Shown here: positions 52,068-62,512 of the stretch, one piece after another
Position numbering within the stretch: position 1 is the stretch's first letter
How the letters are laid out: each line of letters begins with the position of its first letter
NCBI RefSeq assembly: GCF_030534315.2
Contig: NZ_CP130558.2
Location: 1,602,501 to 1,666,500 of the forward strand
DNA length: 64,000 nucleotides
Source of the DNA: Thermoanaerobacterium sp. CMT5567-10
GTDB lineage: Bacteria > Bacillota > Thermoanaerobacteria > Thermoanaerobacterales > Thermoanaerobacteraceae
Reading direction: 5' to 3'
The notes under the pieces: generated by a model
Databases searched by the model: none
What the model was told of the DNA's origin: nothing
Seen by the model: the letters and a program-made list of their open reading frames with translations, nothing else
Translations under genes and position numbers: made by a program

Positions 52068-52090
52068 AAGGCCTTAATGAGGCCTTTTTT
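52068..52090 (+). terminator. Hairpin between rpmH and rnpA
   Basis: AAGGCC (52068-52073) pairs with GGCCTT (52081-52086), then TTTT. It probably lowers rnpA expression relative to L34 by partial termination. Confidence 0.75.
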
Positions 52091-52115
52091 GCAATCGGAG
52101 GTTTATATATATGAT

Positions 52116-52451
52116 ATGATTAAGATAAAGCGAAGTAGTGATTTTAAAAATGTTTATAGATATGGTAAATCTATTTCAAATCAGTACATTGTGATGTATT
52201 ACTTAGAAAATAATTTAGGAATCAATAGAGTTGGTTTTTCAGTAAGCAAAAAAGTAGGTAAAAGCGTAATTAGAAACCGTTATAAGAGATTGTTATATGA
52301 AAATTTTAGGTTATTGGATCGTGATTTATTTAAAGGATATGACATTATTTTTATTGCAAGAAATAAGATTGTTGAGGCAGATTTCCATATGGTAGGAAAT
52401 GCTATGAGGAGACTGTTAACAAAATCTTCTCTTTATATGGTGAATAGATAA
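52116..52451 (+). CDS. rnpA: Ribonuclease P protein component
   Basis: 111 residues. [19 protein letters not shown] start and the RNR motif region [20 protein letters not shown] are typical. It assists the RNase P RNA in 5' maturation of tRNAs. ATG 52116 is used; an ATG five bases upstream is out of frame and closes at once. CGGAGG precedes. Confidence 0.97.
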   Translation: MIKIKRSSDFKNVYRYGKSISNQYIVMYYLENNLGINRVGFSVSKKVGKSVIRNRYKRLLYENFRLLDRDLFKGYDIIFIARNKIVEADFHMVGNAMRRLLTKSSLYMVNR

Positions 52452-52660
52452 TGAAATACATTTTTATATATTTAATACGATTCTATCAGAAATTTATATC
52501 TCCTATGAAGCCAAAATCGTGTAGATTTTATCCGACTTGTTCTCAATACGCTATAGACGCTATAAAGAAGTATGGTGTTTTAAAAGGTGGTATTATGGCT
52601 TTGTGGAGGATATTAAGATGCAATCCATTCAATCCAGGTGGATATGATCCTGTAAAATAG
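52451..52660 (+). CDS. yidD: Membrane insertion efficiency factor YidD
   Basis: 69 residues. [24 protein letters not shown] and [11 protein letters not shown] are invariant features. Its ATG overlaps the rnpA stop by one base (TAATG). Confidence 0.97.
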   Translation: MKYIFIYLIRFYQKFISPMKPKSCRFYPTCSQYAIDAIKKYGVLKGGIMALWRILRCNPFNPGGYDPVK

Positions 52661-52675
52661 CTTAGGAGGTTTAAA

Positions 52676-53332
52676 ATGGCAGCAATTGGTATGTATCTTG
52701 GCCAGTTACTAAAGTTTATATATGATTTTGTTGGAAATTATGGTGTTGCTATAATTATTTTTACGATTTTAATTAGAATTGTTCTTTTGCCTTTTTACGT
52801 TCAACAGATGGGAACAATGAAAAAGATGAAAGAGATAAATCCTTTAGTGGAAGATTTAAAGAAAAAATATGCAAAGGATCCCCAAAAGTTAAATGAGGAA
52901 ATGATGAAGCTTTATAAAGAGAAAAATGTTAATCCTATGAGTGGTTGTCTACCGATGCTGTTGCCGCTTATAATACTTTGGCCGCTTTTTGCTATGCTTA
53001 GGAATTATCCGGCATTTAGTACTGCATCATTTTTATGGCTAAAAAGCTTAGCTGATAAGGATCCCTACTTTATATTGCCAATATTGTCTGGTATTACGAC
53101 GTATATTTCTTCTGCGATGATACAGACAGATAACAGCCAAAAATCAATGAATCTTATCATGTCAGCTTTTATGATTTGGATAACTGTTTCTTTACCGGCA
53201 GGTGTAGGAATATATTGGGTGACAAGCAACATTTTTCAGATAGCTCAGCAATATTTCTTCTTAAGACCTACCGAATCAATGAAGGGAGAGTCTTCAAATG
53301 AGGGAAATAATAAAAACAGGAAAAACAGTTGA
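52676..53332 (+). CDS. yidC: YidC/OxaA membrane protein insertase
   Basis: 218 residues with about five membrane helices. GVAIIIFTILIRIVLLPFYV, QQMGTMKKMKEINP, YKEKNVNPMSGCLPMLLPL and GVGIYWVTSNIFQIAQQYFF are present. No lipoprotein signal is seen at its start. It inserts membrane proteins with or without Sec. AGGAGG precedes ATG 52676. The last 35 bp overlap jag. Confidence 0.96.
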   Translation: MAAIGMYLGQLLKFIYDFVGNYGVAIIIFTILIRIVLLPFYVQQMGTMKKMKEINPLVEDLKKKYAKDPQKLNEEMMKLYKEKNVNPMSGCLPMLLPLIILWPLFAMLRNYPAFSTASFLWLKSLADKDPYFILPILSGITTYISSAMIQTDNSQKSMNLIMSAFMIWITVSLPAGVGIYWVTSNIFQIAQQYFFLRPTESMKGESSNEGNNKNRKNS

Positions 53333-53918
53333 AGAGGCTATCAATGCCGGACTTATAGAGCTAGGTGTTTCTAGAGATATGGTTGATATAGAAGTAATAG
53401 ATGAAGGCAGTAAAGGATTTCTGGGCTTACTAGGAAAACAAGCTATAGTTAAGATTATTGTTAAGGATGTTGTAAAGGAAAATGTCAAAAAATTTTTAGA
53501 TGGAATAATCAAGTTGATTGGAATAAATGTAGAATATGATATTGATGAGAAAGACAATAGCTTATTGGTGAATTTGAAAGGAAATGGAGTTGGACTTCTA
53601 ATAGGATATAGAGGTGAAACATTGGATTCTCTTCAATATTTGACTTCGTTGGTAGCTAATAAAAAAAATATTGAAGGTATACACAAGAGAATTTTGTTAG
53701 ATGCGGAAAATTATCGTGCAAAGAGAGAGAAGATACTGATAAATTTGGCAAATAAAATAGCAAAAAAAGTCAAGCAAGAAAATAGGAGCATTACATTAGA
53801 GCCGATGAATGCAAATGAGAGAAGGATAATTCATCTAGCTTTGCAGGATGATCCTGATATAGAAACATTTAGTGAAGGCGATGAGCCAAATAGGAGAGTT
53901 ACAATATCTTTGAAGTAG
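53298..53918 (+). CDS. jag: RNA-binding protein Jag/KhpB
   Basis: 206 residues: Jag N-terminal domain (TGKTVEEAINAGLIELGV and EVIDEGSKGFLGLLGKQA), KH domain with GVGLLIGYRGETLDSLQYL, and R3H domain (TLEPMNANERRIIHLAL). GGGAG lies seven bases before ATG 53298, inside yidC. Confidence 0.96.
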   Translation: MREIIKTGKTVEEAINAGLIELGVSRDMVDIEVIDEGSKGFLGLLGKQAIVKIIVKDVVKENVKKFLDGIIKLIGINVEYDIDEKDNSLLVNLKGNGVGLLIGYRGETLDSLQYLTSLVANKKNIEGIHKRILLDAENYRAKREKILINLANKIAKKVKQENRSITLEPMNANERRIIHLALQDDPDIETFSEGDEPNRRVTISLK

Positions 53919-53944
53919 ATACCCAGGACAAGGGTATTTTTTCT
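53919..53944 (+). terminator. Terminator after jag
   Basis: ATACCC (53919-53924) pairs with GGGTAT (53932-53937), followed by a T-rich run, directly after the jag stop. Confidence 0.75.
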
Positions 53945-53953
53945 TTTACCATA

Positions 53954-53982
53954 TTGTAAAATAATGATTAGTGATATATTAT
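53954..53982 (+). promoter_or_regulatory. mnmE promoter
   Basis: TTGTAA (53954-53959), 17-bp spacer, TATTAT (53977-53982), 34 bp before mnmE. Confidence 0.55.
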
Positions 53983-54015
53983 CATATTTAAGATTGGAAA
54001 GTTTGGTGGTTTGAA

Positions 54016-55392
54016 ATGATAGATGATACGATTGCAGCAATATCTACTGCTGTTGGTGAAGCAGGTATTTCGATTATAAGAATAAGTGGCAGTGATGCTA
54101 TAAAAATAGTTTCTGGCATATTCAAATCTAAAAGAAATATAGATTTAAAAGCTGTGAGAAGCCATACTGTGCATTATGGTTTTATTTACGATAGCGAATC
54201 TAATGAAGTATACGATGAAGTGCTTGTTAATGTGATGAAGAGTCCACATACTTACACAAAAGAGGATATTGTAGAGATAAATTGTCATGGTGGTTATGTA
54301 CCTGCCAAGAGGATTTTAGAATTGGTTTTAAAAAATGGAGCAAGACTTGCTGAACCCGGTGAATTTACAAAGAGAGCTTTTATAAATGGAAGAATTGATA
54401 TGTCACAGGCGGAAGCGGTTATAGATATAATAAGGTCAAAGACGGCACTTTCAAATAAATACGCTGTAATGCAGTTAAGTGGCAGTGTTAAGGATAAAAT
54501 AAATGAAATAAAGAACGACTTAGTTGCACTCATTGCACATATATTTGCATTGATGGACTTTCCTGATGAAGATGTAGAGATATTCAATGATAGTGAATTG
54601 ATAGATGGAATTAAAAATGCAATTAGAAAAATTGATGAATTATTAGATTCATCAGAAAAAGGAAGGATAATAAGAGAAGGACTTAATACAGCCATAATTG
54701 GTAAGCCTAATGTAGGCAAGTCTTCGCTGTTAAATACACTTTTAAATGAAAATAGAGCAATTGTAACTGATATACCTGGTACGACTAGGGATATAATAGA
54801 GGAGTATTTGAATATAAAGGGAATACCGATAAAGCTTATTGATACAGCAGGTATCAGAGATACTGATGAATTAGTAGAGAAAATTGGTGTAGAAAGAAGT
54901 ATGGAAGCAATTAATAAGGCAGACCTTATTATTTTTGTTTTTGACAATTCAAGACCTTTGGAGAAGGAAGATTATGAAATACTGAGGATGATTGATGATA
55001 AGAATGTTTTGTATGTTTTAAATAAAATCGATTTGCCATCTATGATAGACTTGAATGAAATCAGAAGAATTTCAAATGAAAAGTATATAAGTTTATCATC
55101 TGTTACAAAAGAAGGGTTTGATATTCTGGAAAATACTGTATACAGTATGGTGATGGAGAATGGACTATCAAACAATGAATTTCTTTTAACCAATATGAGG
55201 CATAAAGACGCTTTATTAAAAGCTAAAGAAAATTTAATGTCTTGTCTTAATACAATAGAAAGCGGTTTGACAGAGGATTTTGTATCTATAGATTTAAATG
55301 CTGCTATTGATAATCTTGGTTTGATAACCGGTGAAACTGCTAATGAAGATTTGATAAATGAAATTTTCGAAAGATTTTGTGTTGGAAAGTAG
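54016..55392 (+). CDS. mnmE: tRNA modification GTPase MnmE
   Basis: 458 residues. [19 protein letters not shown] start, G1 [16 protein letters not shown]2/G3 [11 protein letters not shown] and DTAGIR, G4 NKID, and C-terminal FCVGK with the catalytic cysteine. It acts with MnmG at the wobble uridine of several tRNAs. Confidence 0.98.
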   Translation: MIDDTIAAISTAVGEAGISIIRISGSDAIKIVSGIFKSKRNIDLKAVRSHTVHYGFIYDSESNEVYDEVLVNVMKSPHTYTKEDIVEINCHGGYVPAKRILELVLKNGARLAEPGEFTKRAFINGRIDMSQAEAVIDIIRSKTALSNKYAVMQLSGSVKDKINEIKNDLVALIAHIFALMDFPDEDVEIFNDSELIDGIKNAIRKIDELLDSSEKGRIIREGLNTAIIGKPNVGKSSLLNTLLNENRAIVTDIPGTTRDIIEEYLNIKGIPIKLIDTAGIRDTDELVEKIGVERSMEAINKADLIIFVFDNSRPLEKEDYEILRMIDDKNVLYVLNKIDLPSMIDLNEIRRISNEKYISLSSVTKEGFDILENTVYSMVMENGLSNNEFLLTNMRHKDALLKAKENLMSCLNTIESGLTEDFVSIDLNAAIDNLGLITGETANEDLINEIFERFCVGK

Positions 55393-55400
55393 GTGCTTAA

Positions 55401-57272
55401 ATGATATACGATGCTGGGTCATATGATGTTGCTGTTATAGGTTTAGGGCATGCAGGGTGTGAAGCAGCTTTAGCCACGGCAAGGCTTGGACTTAAAACAG
55501 TTGCGTTTGCAATAAATTTAGATTCGATTGCGTTAATGCCGTGTAATCCTGCAATAGGAGGCCCTGCCAAGACAAATCTTGTAAGAGAGATTGATGCACT
55601 GGGGGGACAAATGGCCATAAATACAGATGAAACTTTGATACAGGAAAGGACTTTAAATACCAGCAAAGGGCCTGCTGTAAGGGCATTAAGAGCTCAATCT
55701 GATAAAAAAAGATACCAATTTAATATGAAGTATACACTTGAAAAGCAGGAGAATCTCGACATAAAACAAGATGAAGTTGTTGATATTGAAGTAGAGAATG
55801 GTGAAGTGAAAAGTGTAATTACAAAAAATGGTGCAAGATACCTGTGTAAGTCCTGTATTGTAACGACAGGTACTTATTTGAGGGGAAGAATTATAATTGG
55901 CGATGTGAGTTATAGCGGTGGTCCTAATGGTTTGTTTCCTGCAAATGAACTGTCAAAATGTTTGGAGGGACTTAACATAAAATTGATGAGGTTTAAGACG
56001 GGAACACCTGCTCGTGTAGATAAAAAATCTATTAATTTTGATGCTATGGAAATCCAGCCTGGTGATGAAAAAATAAAACCTTTTTCATATTTGCACGATG
56101 AAATAAATGTGGAACAAATCCCATGCTGGCTTACGTACACAAATAGTAGAACACATGAGGTTATATTGAGAAACATAGGAAGGTCACCACTTTACAGTGG
56201 TGAGATTAAAGGCGTTGGACCAAGGTATTGTCCTTCTATAGAAGACAAAGTTGTTAAATTTCCAGACAAACCTAGACATCAACTTTTTATAGAGCCTGAA
56301 GGAAGGAATACCAATGAGATGTATGTACAAGGCATGTCTTCAAGTATGCCTGAGGATGTTCAGATTGAATTTTTAAGAACAATAAAAGGACTTGAAAATG
56401 TAAAAGTCATGAGGCCTGGATATGCTATTGAGTATGACTGCATTGATCCTACACAGTTAAAGCAGTCACTTGAATTAAAGACAATATCAGGATTGTTTTT
56501 TGCAGGTCAGGTAAATGGAACATCTGGTTATGAGGAAGCTGCTGCGCAGGGATTAATGGCAGGTATAAATGCTGCTATGAAGCTTTTAAATAGAGAGCCT
56601 TTTATATTAGATAGATCTGAAGCGTATATAGGTGTCCTAATTGATGACCTTGTTACAAAAGGTACAAATGAACCTTATAGAATGCTGACATCAAGAGCTG
56701 AATACAGACTTATATTGAGACAGGACAATGCGGATTTTAGATTGACTGAAAAGGGAAGGCAAATTGGACTTGTAGATGATGAAAGGTACGAAAGGTTTTT
56801 GAAGAAAAAAATTCAGTATGAAAAAGAGATGGAAAGATTGAAAACCGCAATGATTGTTCCAAGTGATTTTGTCAATGAATATTTAAAGTCTAAAGGAAGT
56901 TCACCAATTGTGACAGGGATTACCATGTATGATTTACTAAAAAGGCCTGAAATTGATTATATTTCATCTAAGGTAATTGACAAGGATAGACCTGAAGATA
57001 TAAGAGATGATGTAGCAGAGCAGATCGATATTAATATAAAATATGAAGGGTATATAAAGAAACAGTTGGAACAAGTGGAGAAATTTAAGGCATTAGAAAA
57101 TAAAAAGATACCATCTTGGATAAATTATGATGAAATAAAAGGCATAAGCATTGAGGCAAGGCAAAAGTTAAAAAGTATAATGCCGACTTCTGTCGGACAG
57201 GCATCTAGGATATCAGGCGTATCACCTGCTGATATATCTGTTATTTTAATTTATTTGCAGTCAAGGAGATAG
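55401..57272 (+). CDS. mnmG: tRNA uridine 5-carboxymethylaminomethyl modification enzyme MnmG
   Basis: 623 residues. FAD-binding [17 protein letters not shown], then [24 protein letters not shown] and GTYLRGRI. The C-terminal helical domain binds MnmE. It starts eight bases after mnmE. Confidence 0.98.
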   Translation: MIYDAGSYDVAVIGLGHAGCEAALATARLGLKTVAFAINLDSIALMPCNPAIGGPAKTNLVREIDALGGQMAINTDETLIQERTLNTSKGPAVRALRAQSDKKRYQFNMKYTLEKQENLDIKQDEVVDIEVENGEVKSVITKNGARYLCKSCIVTTGTYLRGRIIIGDVSYSGGPNGLFPANELSKCLEGLNIKLMRFKTGTPARVDKKSINFDAMEIQPGDEKIKPFSYLHDEINVEQIPCWLTYTNSRTHEVILRNIGRSPLYSGEIKGVGPRYCPSIEDKVVKFPDKPRHQLFIEPEGRNTNEMYVQGMSSSMPEDVQIEFLRTIKGLENVKVMRPGYAIEYDCIDPTQLKQSLELKTISGLFFAGQVNGTSGYEEAAAQGLMAGINAAMKLLNREPFILDRSEAYIGVLIDDLVTKGTNEPYRMLTSRAEYRLILRQDNADFRLTEKGRQIGLVDDERYERFLKKKIQYEKEMERLKTAMIVPSDFVNEYLKSKGSSPIVTGITMYDLLKRPEIDYISSKVIDKDRPEDIRDDVAEQIDINIKYEGYIKKQLEQVEKFKALENKKIPSWINYDEIKGISIEARQKLKSIMPTSVGQASRISGVSPADISVILIYLQSRR

Positions 57273-57275
57273 ATT

Positions 57276-57998
57276 ATGAAGAAAGACAATATTGATTTAC
57301 TAATAAAAGGAGCGGAATCATTAGGAGTTAATCTCCAACTGTTCCATGTGGAACAATTCATAAAGTATTATGATCTTCTTCTGGAATGGAATCAAAAAAT
57401 GAATTTGACAGCCATTACGGAAGAAAGCGATGTTGTTGTCAAGCATTTTTTGGACAGCTTAACAGCTAAAATTTGTAAAAAGATAAATGGCAATGAAATG
57501 ATAATAGATGTAGGTGCAGGTGCTGGATTTCCATCTATACCTCTTAAAATTCTCTATCCATCTTTGAAGCTGACTATTGTTGACTCATTAAAGAAGCGAA
57601 CTGTCTTTTTAAATGAATTAGTACAGCAATTACATCTAAATGATGTAGAGATAATACATGGGCGTGCAGAAGACTTAGGAAAGGATAATTCTTTAAGAGA
57701 AAAGTTCGATATATCATTGTCAAGAGCTGTTGCACAATTAAATATATTGCTTGAGTATTGCATTCCTTTTGTTAAAGTTGATGGATATTTAATTGCTTTT
57801 AAAGGTTCAAATGTAGATGAAGAGATAGTAATGTCTAATAATGCTTTAAATGCTTTAAAGAGTCAGATAGAAAATATTTTTGAAGTAACATTGCCTTATA
57901 CGGATATTGTTCATAAGCTGCTTTTGATAAGAAAACTTGGCACTACAGATATGAAATATCCTAGAAAACCAAAATTAATTGAAAAAATGCCACTCTAA
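57276..57998 (+). CDS. rsmG: 16S rRNA (guanine527-N7)-methyltransferase RsmG
   Basis: 240 residues. NLTAITEESDVVVKHFLDSL, VDVGAGAGFPSIPLKI-type SAM site (IDVGAGAGFPSIPLKILYP) and SRAVAQLNILLEY are conserved. Methylates G527 of 16S rRNA. Contains a parS-like site in its 5' part. Confidence 0.97.
   Translation: MKKDNIDLLIKGAESLGVNLQLFHVEQFIKYYDLLLEWNQKMNLTAITEESDVVVKHFLDSLTAKICKKINGNEMIIDVGAGAGFPSIPLKILYPSLKLTIVDSLKKRTVFLNELVQQLHLNDVEIIHGRAEDLGKDNSLREKFDISLSRAVAQLNILLEYCIPFVKVDGYLIAFKGSNVDEEIVMSNNALNALKSQIENIFEVTLPYTDIVHKLLLIRKLGTTDMKYPRKPKLIEKMPL
57340..57355. promoter_or_regulatory. parS: parS-like site inside rsmG
   Basis: TGTTCCATGTGGAACA, a 16-bp near-perfect palindrome. It matches parS except at the centre, where CG is replaced by TG. 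Confidence 0.8.
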
Positions 57999-58015
57999 GT
58001 GAAAGGATAATTTTT

Positions 58016-58462
58016 ATGAGTAATCTAAGAGCGTGTTTATTAGTATCAAGAGCTGTAATTATTAATGACAATAAAGTTTTACTTGTTAAACATCAGGTGG
58101 AAAATGAGATTGGATGGGTTTTTCCTGGTGGACGAGTGGAGGAGAATGAGTCTTGTGTTGATGCACTGATAAGAGAATGCAAAGAAGAAACAGGTTATGA
58201 TATTATTGCAGATAGTGTATGCTATCTTGAGGAATACAGCATTTACTATGCAACGTATTTTAGATGTTCAATTGTTGGTGGAGATTTGCGGTTGGGTTTT
58301 GACCCGGATATGCCTGAAGACAAACAAGTGATAAAGGACGTTAAGTGGATAGACATTTCTGAATTTGACAAATATGATATATATCCTGAAGGACTTAAAG
58401 AAATGATTAAAGATGGAACCATCGATTCTCTACGCATAAGAATACCTGAGATTTATAGGTAA
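58016..58462 (+). CDS. NUDIX hydrolase
   Basis: 148 residues. The Nudix box is GGRVEENESCVDALIRECKEETGYDI, matching GX5EX7REUXEEXGU. Substrate cannot be told from sequence. It lies between rsmG and noc, where Bacillus has no such gene. ATG 58016 follows AAAGGAT. Confidence 0.88.
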   Translation: MSNLRACLLVSRAVIINDNKVLLVKHQVENEIGWVFPGGRVEENESCVDALIRECKEETGYDIIADSVCYLEEYSIYYATYFRCSIVGGDLRLGFDPDMPEDKQVIKDVKWIDISEFDKYDIYPEGLKEMIKDGTIDSLRIRIPEIYR

Positions 58463-58584
58463 AATGGCTTTTTATCTCAATGATAAAAAATAACAGGATA
58501 ATAATGGTATATTAGGAGGAATTTTGATTTTATTGTAGAATATATATAAGTAATAATCTGATTGTTTTTAAAGAGGTGTTTTTT

Positions 58585-59388
58585 ATGGTTTCGATAAAGC
58601 AACAAGAGATTAAATACTTGCCGATAGACCTTATTAGACCTAATCCATATCAGCCTCGTAAAATTTTTGACACTGCCAATCTGCAGGAGCTTTGTGATTC
58701 AATAAAAGCTTATGGAGTGATACAGCCAATAAGTGTAAGAGTAGTAAATGGCAATTCTTACGAGCTTATTTCAGGTGAGAGGCGGTTGAGGGCTTCAAAA
58801 CTTGCGGGACTTAAGACGATACCTGCCATAGTTTTTGAAGCCTATGACGAAGACTCTGCAGTTATTGCTTTGATTGAAAATCTTCAAAGAAAAGATCTAA
58901 ATTTTTTAGAGGAAGCAGAAGGGTATAACAATTTGATAAACGACCATAATCTCACACAAGAAAAATTAGCTGCTATGCTTGGAAAAAGCCAATCTACAAT
59001 AGCTAACAAGTTGAGGCTTTTAAAATTAAATGATAGCATTAAAGCAAAATTGATTGAAAATAACCTGACAGAGAGACACGCAAGAGCACTTTTAAGGCTT
59101 CCAGATGAAGAACTTCAAAATAAAGCAATTGACATAATAATTAAGAAGAAATGTAATGTTAAAGAGACTGAAAAAATTGTGCAGGACATGATAAATAAGA
59201 TTACAATGGAAGAAGATAAGAAACAAGAAAAAAAGAAAATGATGAAATTTTATAAGGACATAAGAATTTTTGTAAATACTATTAAACAGGCAATTTCAAT
59301 AATGAAAAAATCTGGTGTTGATGCGGAATACACAGAGCAGAATGAAGATGATTATATAGAATTTAAGATAAGAATTCCTAAAAAATAG
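58585..59388 (+). CDS. noc: Nucleoid occlusion protein Noc (ParB-like)
   Basis: About 267 residues. ParB N-terminal motif PNPYQPRKIFD and GERRLRASKLAGLKTIPAIV, a helix-turn-helix (TQEKLAAMLGKSQSTIANKLRLL) and a C-terminal dimerisation part. Order rsmG-noc-parA-parB is as in Bacillus, which favours Noc over a second ParB. Noc needs an N-terminal amphipathic helix for membrane contact; the first residues here (MVSIKQQEIKYLPIDL) do not show one clearly. Start ATG 58585 follows AAAGAGGTG. Confidence 0.85.
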   Translation: MVSIKQQEIKYLPIDLIRPNPYQPRKIFDTANLQELCDSIKAYGVIQPISVRVVNGNSYELISGERRLRASKLAGLKTIPAIVFEAYDEDSAVIALIENLQRKDLNFLEEAEGYNNLINDHNLTQEKLAAMLGKSQSTIANKLRLLKLNDSIKAKLIENNLTERHARALLRLPDEELQNKAIDIIIKKKCNVKETEKIVQDMINKITMEEDKKQEKKKMMKFYKDIRIFVNTIKQAISIMKKSGVDAEYTEQNEDDYIEFKIRIPKK

Positions 59389-59420
59389 TATTTAATCACC
59401 CCGTGTTGTTATTTTACTTT

Positions 59421-59436
59421 TGTTCCACATGGAACA
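59421..59436. promoter_or_regulatory. parS: parS-like site before parA
   Basis: TGTTCCACATGGAACA, the exact reverse complement of the site at 57340-57355. It lies in the noc-parA gap, 42 bp before parA. Confidence 0.85.
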
Positions 59437-59477
59437 ATGTTATAATAAAAATATGATAAAAATAGCGGGGTGATAAA

Positions 59478-60257
59478 TTGGGAAAAATAATAGCTATAGC
59501 AAATCAAAAAGGTGGAGTTGGCAAAACAACGACAACAATAAATTTAGGTTATTCTTTATCTGCCAGTGGGAAAAAGGTATTATGTGTTGATATGGACCCT
59601 CAAAGCAATATGACCAGTGGCTTTGGAATAGATAATTCATCGCTTGATTGCACTACATATAATATTTTAATTGAAGAAAGAAACATAAAAGAAGCTCTTA
59701 TAACGCTTAATGAGATGAATGGCATTTCTATTGTACCATCCAGCATTCAATTGGCAGGAGCAGAGATAGAACTTGTTCCCATGCTATCAAGGGAATTCAG
59801 GCTTAAAAATTCTCTCAAAGATATTAAAGATGATTATGATTATATTTTGATTGATTGTCCTCCATCGTTGGGACTTTTAACAATCAATGCATTAACGGCA
59901 GCAGATTCAGTATTAGTGCCGATACAGTGTGAATATTATGCTTTGGAAGGTTTAACACAGTTAATGAATACAATAAACTTAATAAAGAAAAACATTAATC
60001 ACAGCCTTGAAATTGAAGGTGTTGTATTAACCATGTTTAATGCTAGGACAAACTTATCGATACAGGTTGTTGATGAAGTTAAGAAATACTTCAAGGGAAA
60101 AGTCTACGGCACTATAATACCGAGAAATATACGATTAGGTGAAGCACCAAGCTTTGGGAAACCTATTTCTCTTTATGACCCCCATTCAAAAGGTGCTGAA
60201 GCATATGAAGAATTGGCAAAAGAGATGATTGAAAGGAATGGTGAGGCAATTGAATAA
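59478..60257 (+). CDS. parA: Chromosome partitioning ATPase ParA/Soj
   Basis: 259 residues. Deviant Walker A IANQKGGVGKTTTTINLGY, then VDMDPQSNMTSGFG and IDCPPSLGLLTINAL. TTG start at 59478 after GGGGTGAT. Works with ParB at parS sites in origin segregation. Confidence 0.97.
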   Translation: MGKIIAIANQKGGVGKTTTTINLGYSLSASGKKVLCVDMDPQSNMTSGFGIDNSSLDCTTYNILIEERNIKEALITLNEMNGISIVPSSIQLAGAEIELVPMLSREFRLKNSLKDIKDDYDYILIDCPPSLGLLTINALTAADSVLVPIQCEYYALEGLTQLMNTINLIKKNINHSLEIEGVVLTMFNARTNLSIQVVDEVKKYFKGKVYGTIIPRNIRLGEAPSFGKPISLYDPHSKGAEAYEELAKEMIERNGEAIE

Positions 60258-61089
60258 TAAAAGAGGGCTTGGTAGAGGTTTACAAGCTCTTATACCTGAT
60301 ATTGATGAAGAAAATACAAAAGGCGTAGAAAATATAAAAATTTCAGACATAGAGCCAAATCAATTCCAGCCAAGGAAACATTTTGATGATGAATCTTTAA
60401 AAGAGTTATCTGATTCTATAAAAGAACACGGTGTTATACAACCTATTATTGTTAGAAAAATCAATTTCGGATACCAAATTGTAGCAGGGGAAAGAAGATG
60501 GAGAGCAGCTAAACTAGCAGGACTAAAAGAAATACCAGCTATAGTTAAAGATTTTGATGACCAGAAAGTGATGGAAATAGCCCTTATAGAAAATCTCCAG
60601 AGAGAAGACCTCAATCCAATTGACGAAGCAAAAGCATACAAGTCACTGATGGAACAGTTTAACTTAACACAGGAAGAAATATCAAAGAGAGTTGGCAAAA
60701 GCAGGTCGGCAATTGCTAATAGTATTAGATTGCTTAATCTAGATGAAAATGTTCAAAATATGCTGATGGAAGGGAAAATAACTACAGGTCATGCAAAAGT
60801 CATATTAGCTTTGCAAGATGCAGACAAGCAGAATATAATTGCAAATAAAATTGTTGATAAGAATTTAAATGTTAGAGAAACAGAAAATTTGATAAAAGAA
60901 GTGGCATCACCGAAAAGAAAAAAAAGACAGATTAATAATATATATATTAAAGAGATAGAAGATAATTTTTGCAGATTTTTCGGAACTAAGGTAAAGATAA
61001 TACCAGGTAAAAATAAAGGAAAGATAATGATCGAATATTACGGTGAAGAGGATTTATCCAGGCTTACAGATCTTATAATAAATAGATGA
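60250..61089 (+). CDS. parB: Chromosome partitioning protein ParB/Spo0J
   Basis: About 279 residues. RGLGRGLQALIPDI start, NQFQPRKHFDDESL, CTP-binding-type GERRWRAAKLAGLKEIPAIV, ENLQREDLNPIDEA and helix-turn-helix TQEEISKRVGKSRSAIANSIRLL. The start is uncertain: ATG 60229, ATG 60238, GTG 60241 or TTG 60250. I prefer TTG 60250, which gives the usual N-terminus and an 8-bp overlap with parA. Confidence 0.96.
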   Translation: MNNKRGLGRGLQALIPDIDEENTKGVENIKISDIEPNQFQPRKHFDDESLKELSDSIKEHGVIQPIIVRKINFGYQIVAGERRWRAAKLAGLKEIPAIVKDFDDQKVMEIALIENLQREDLNPIDEAKAYKSLMEQFNLTQEEISKRVGKSRSAIANSIRLLNLDENVQNMLMEGKITTGHAKVILALQDADKQNIIANKIVDKNLNVRETENLIKEVASPKRKKRQINNIYIKEIEDNFCRFFGTKVKIIPGKNKGKIMIEYYGEEDLSRLTDLIINR

Positions 61090-61126
61090 TAGAAAATGCA
61101 TTTGTAAAAACAAATGCATTTTCTAT
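61089..61126 (+). terminator. Hairpin terminator after parB
   Basis: ATAGAAAATGCATTTG (61089-61104) pairs perfectly with CAAATGCATTTTCTAT (61111-61126) around TAAAAA. T-rich 3' arm but no T-run after it. Confidence 0.7.
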
Positions 61127-61189
61127 TGTAACTATGGCTAAATAAATATAAAATATAGATATATGAATAAAACTCACAGGTGAAAATAT

Positions 61190-62488
61190 ATGGAACACTA
61201 TATAATAATTTGTAATTCGACGCAGCATATGCTGAATGCGGATAAAATATTAAAGCAAAATGATATTAAGACTGAATTGATTCCTGCACCATCAGAGTAT
61301 GGTTCTGTGTGCAGTACCGCAATAAAAATTAATGCATATAATGTTGATGTAGCAGAAAAACTCCTTAAAGATAATTCTATATCATTGAAAGGGATATACC
61401 CTTATAAAATACGTAAACTTGAAGGGCTTATTGATAAAATTAATAAAGACTTAAATAATGATTTAATAACTGTCTTAAAGAAAATAGAAAATGGAATAGA
61501 GCTAACAGAAGATGACATAGTTGTCATACTAAGCTCCAGTGGTGATAAGAACTTAAGTTCTATATTTAAAGCTGCGGACGAGATGCGAAAGTCAGTTGTC
61601 GGCGATATTGTCGACATAAGGGCAGCAATAGAATTTTCAAATATTTGCAGAAAAAATTGCTTTTATTGTGGATTAAGGAGAGATAATTTATCTGTTGAGC
61701 GATATAGGATGGACATAGATGAGATAGTCCAAACTGCAAAAGAATTAAAAAAGATGGGGATAAGGACAGTTATTCTTCAATCAGGTGAAGATCCATGGTA
61801 TACAGAAGATAAGATAATTGAAATTATCAAGAAAATTAAGAAAGAGACTAATATGCGCATAACGCTAAGCATTGGTGAAAGAAACCAAGAAGAGTACAAG
61901 CATTTTAGGGAAGCTGGTGCAAATAATTTTTTACTGAAAATAGAAACTACAAACAGGGAAATATTTAAAAATATACATCCTGATGATGATTTTGATTATC
62001 GCGTTAAATGTTCTGAGTGGCTAAGGGAGAACGGATATGTAAATGGTAATGGCAATATTATAGGACTTCCTGGACAAACAGCAAGAGATATAGCGAAAGA
62101 TATATTGTTTTTTAAAGATATGGGAATCCACATGGTAGGTATTGGCCCGTTTGTACCGGCTACAGGTACACCATTAGAGACATATCCACATGGAGATGTT
62201 GAGATGACGTTAAAGACGGTAGCAGCAACGAGACTTGTTTTAAAAAATGTTTTTATACCTGCTACAACAGCATTAGCAACAGTTGATAAAGATGCACAAG
62301 TTAAGGCTTTAATGGCAGGTGCAAATACAATTATGTTGATTTCTACACCTTCTAAGTACAGAAGCAGGTATAAGATATACAGTAATAAAAATATGGTAGA
62401 TTTACAGACGGCATATAGAGCAGTTATTAAAGCAGGAAGGAAAATGCCTCCTTACATTAACTTAGATTACATTAAAGATAGTAAATAA
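61190..62488 (+). CDS. hydE: DUF3343-HydE fusion, radical SAM [FeFe]-hydrogenase maturase-like
   Basis: 432 residues. Residues 1-75 (IIICNSTQHMLNADKILKQ, SEYGSVCSTAIKI) look like DUF3343, a small putative sulfur or selenium carrier. From about residue 85 the chain aligns with HydE: VGDIVDIRAAIEFSNICR, the radical SAM cluster CRKNCFYCG, LQSGEDPWYT, GNIIGLPGQTARD, MVGIGPFVPATGTPL and IPATTALAT. HydE builds an iron-cysteine-carbonyl precursor of the hydrogenase H-cluster. Usual HydE is about 350 residues, so the extra N-terminus is distinct. A cysteine desulfurase-like gene follows by about 25 bp. No hydF or hydG is in the window. Confidence 0.85.
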   Translation: MEHYIIICNSTQHMLNADKILKQNDIKTELIPAPSEYGSVCSTAIKINAYNVDVAEKLLKDNSISLKGIYPYKIRKLEGLIDKINKDLNNDLITVLKKIENGIELTEDDIVVILSSSGDKNLSSIFKAADEMRKSVVGDIVDIRAAIEFSNICRKNCFYCGLRRDNLSVERYRMDIDEIVQTAKELKKMGIRTVILQSGEDPWYTEDKIIEIIKKIKKETNMRITLSIGERNQEEYKHFREAGANNFLLKIETTNREIFKNIHPDDDFDYRVKCSEWLRENGYVNGNGNIIGLPGQTARDIAKDILFFKDMGIHMVGIGPFVPATGTPLETYPHGDVEMTLKTVAATRLVLKNVFIPATTALATVDKDAQVKALMAGANTIMLISTPSKYRSRYKIYSNKNMVDLQTAYRAVIKAGRKMPPYINLDYIKDSK

Positions 62489-62512
62489 AATTAAATGATG
62501 GGAGGGCTGGCG

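Noticed and set aside
58576-59388. Second parB rather than noc
   Set aside because: Gene order rsmG-noc-parA-parB and the presence of a separate parB directly after parA favour noc, although sequence alone cannot fully separate them.
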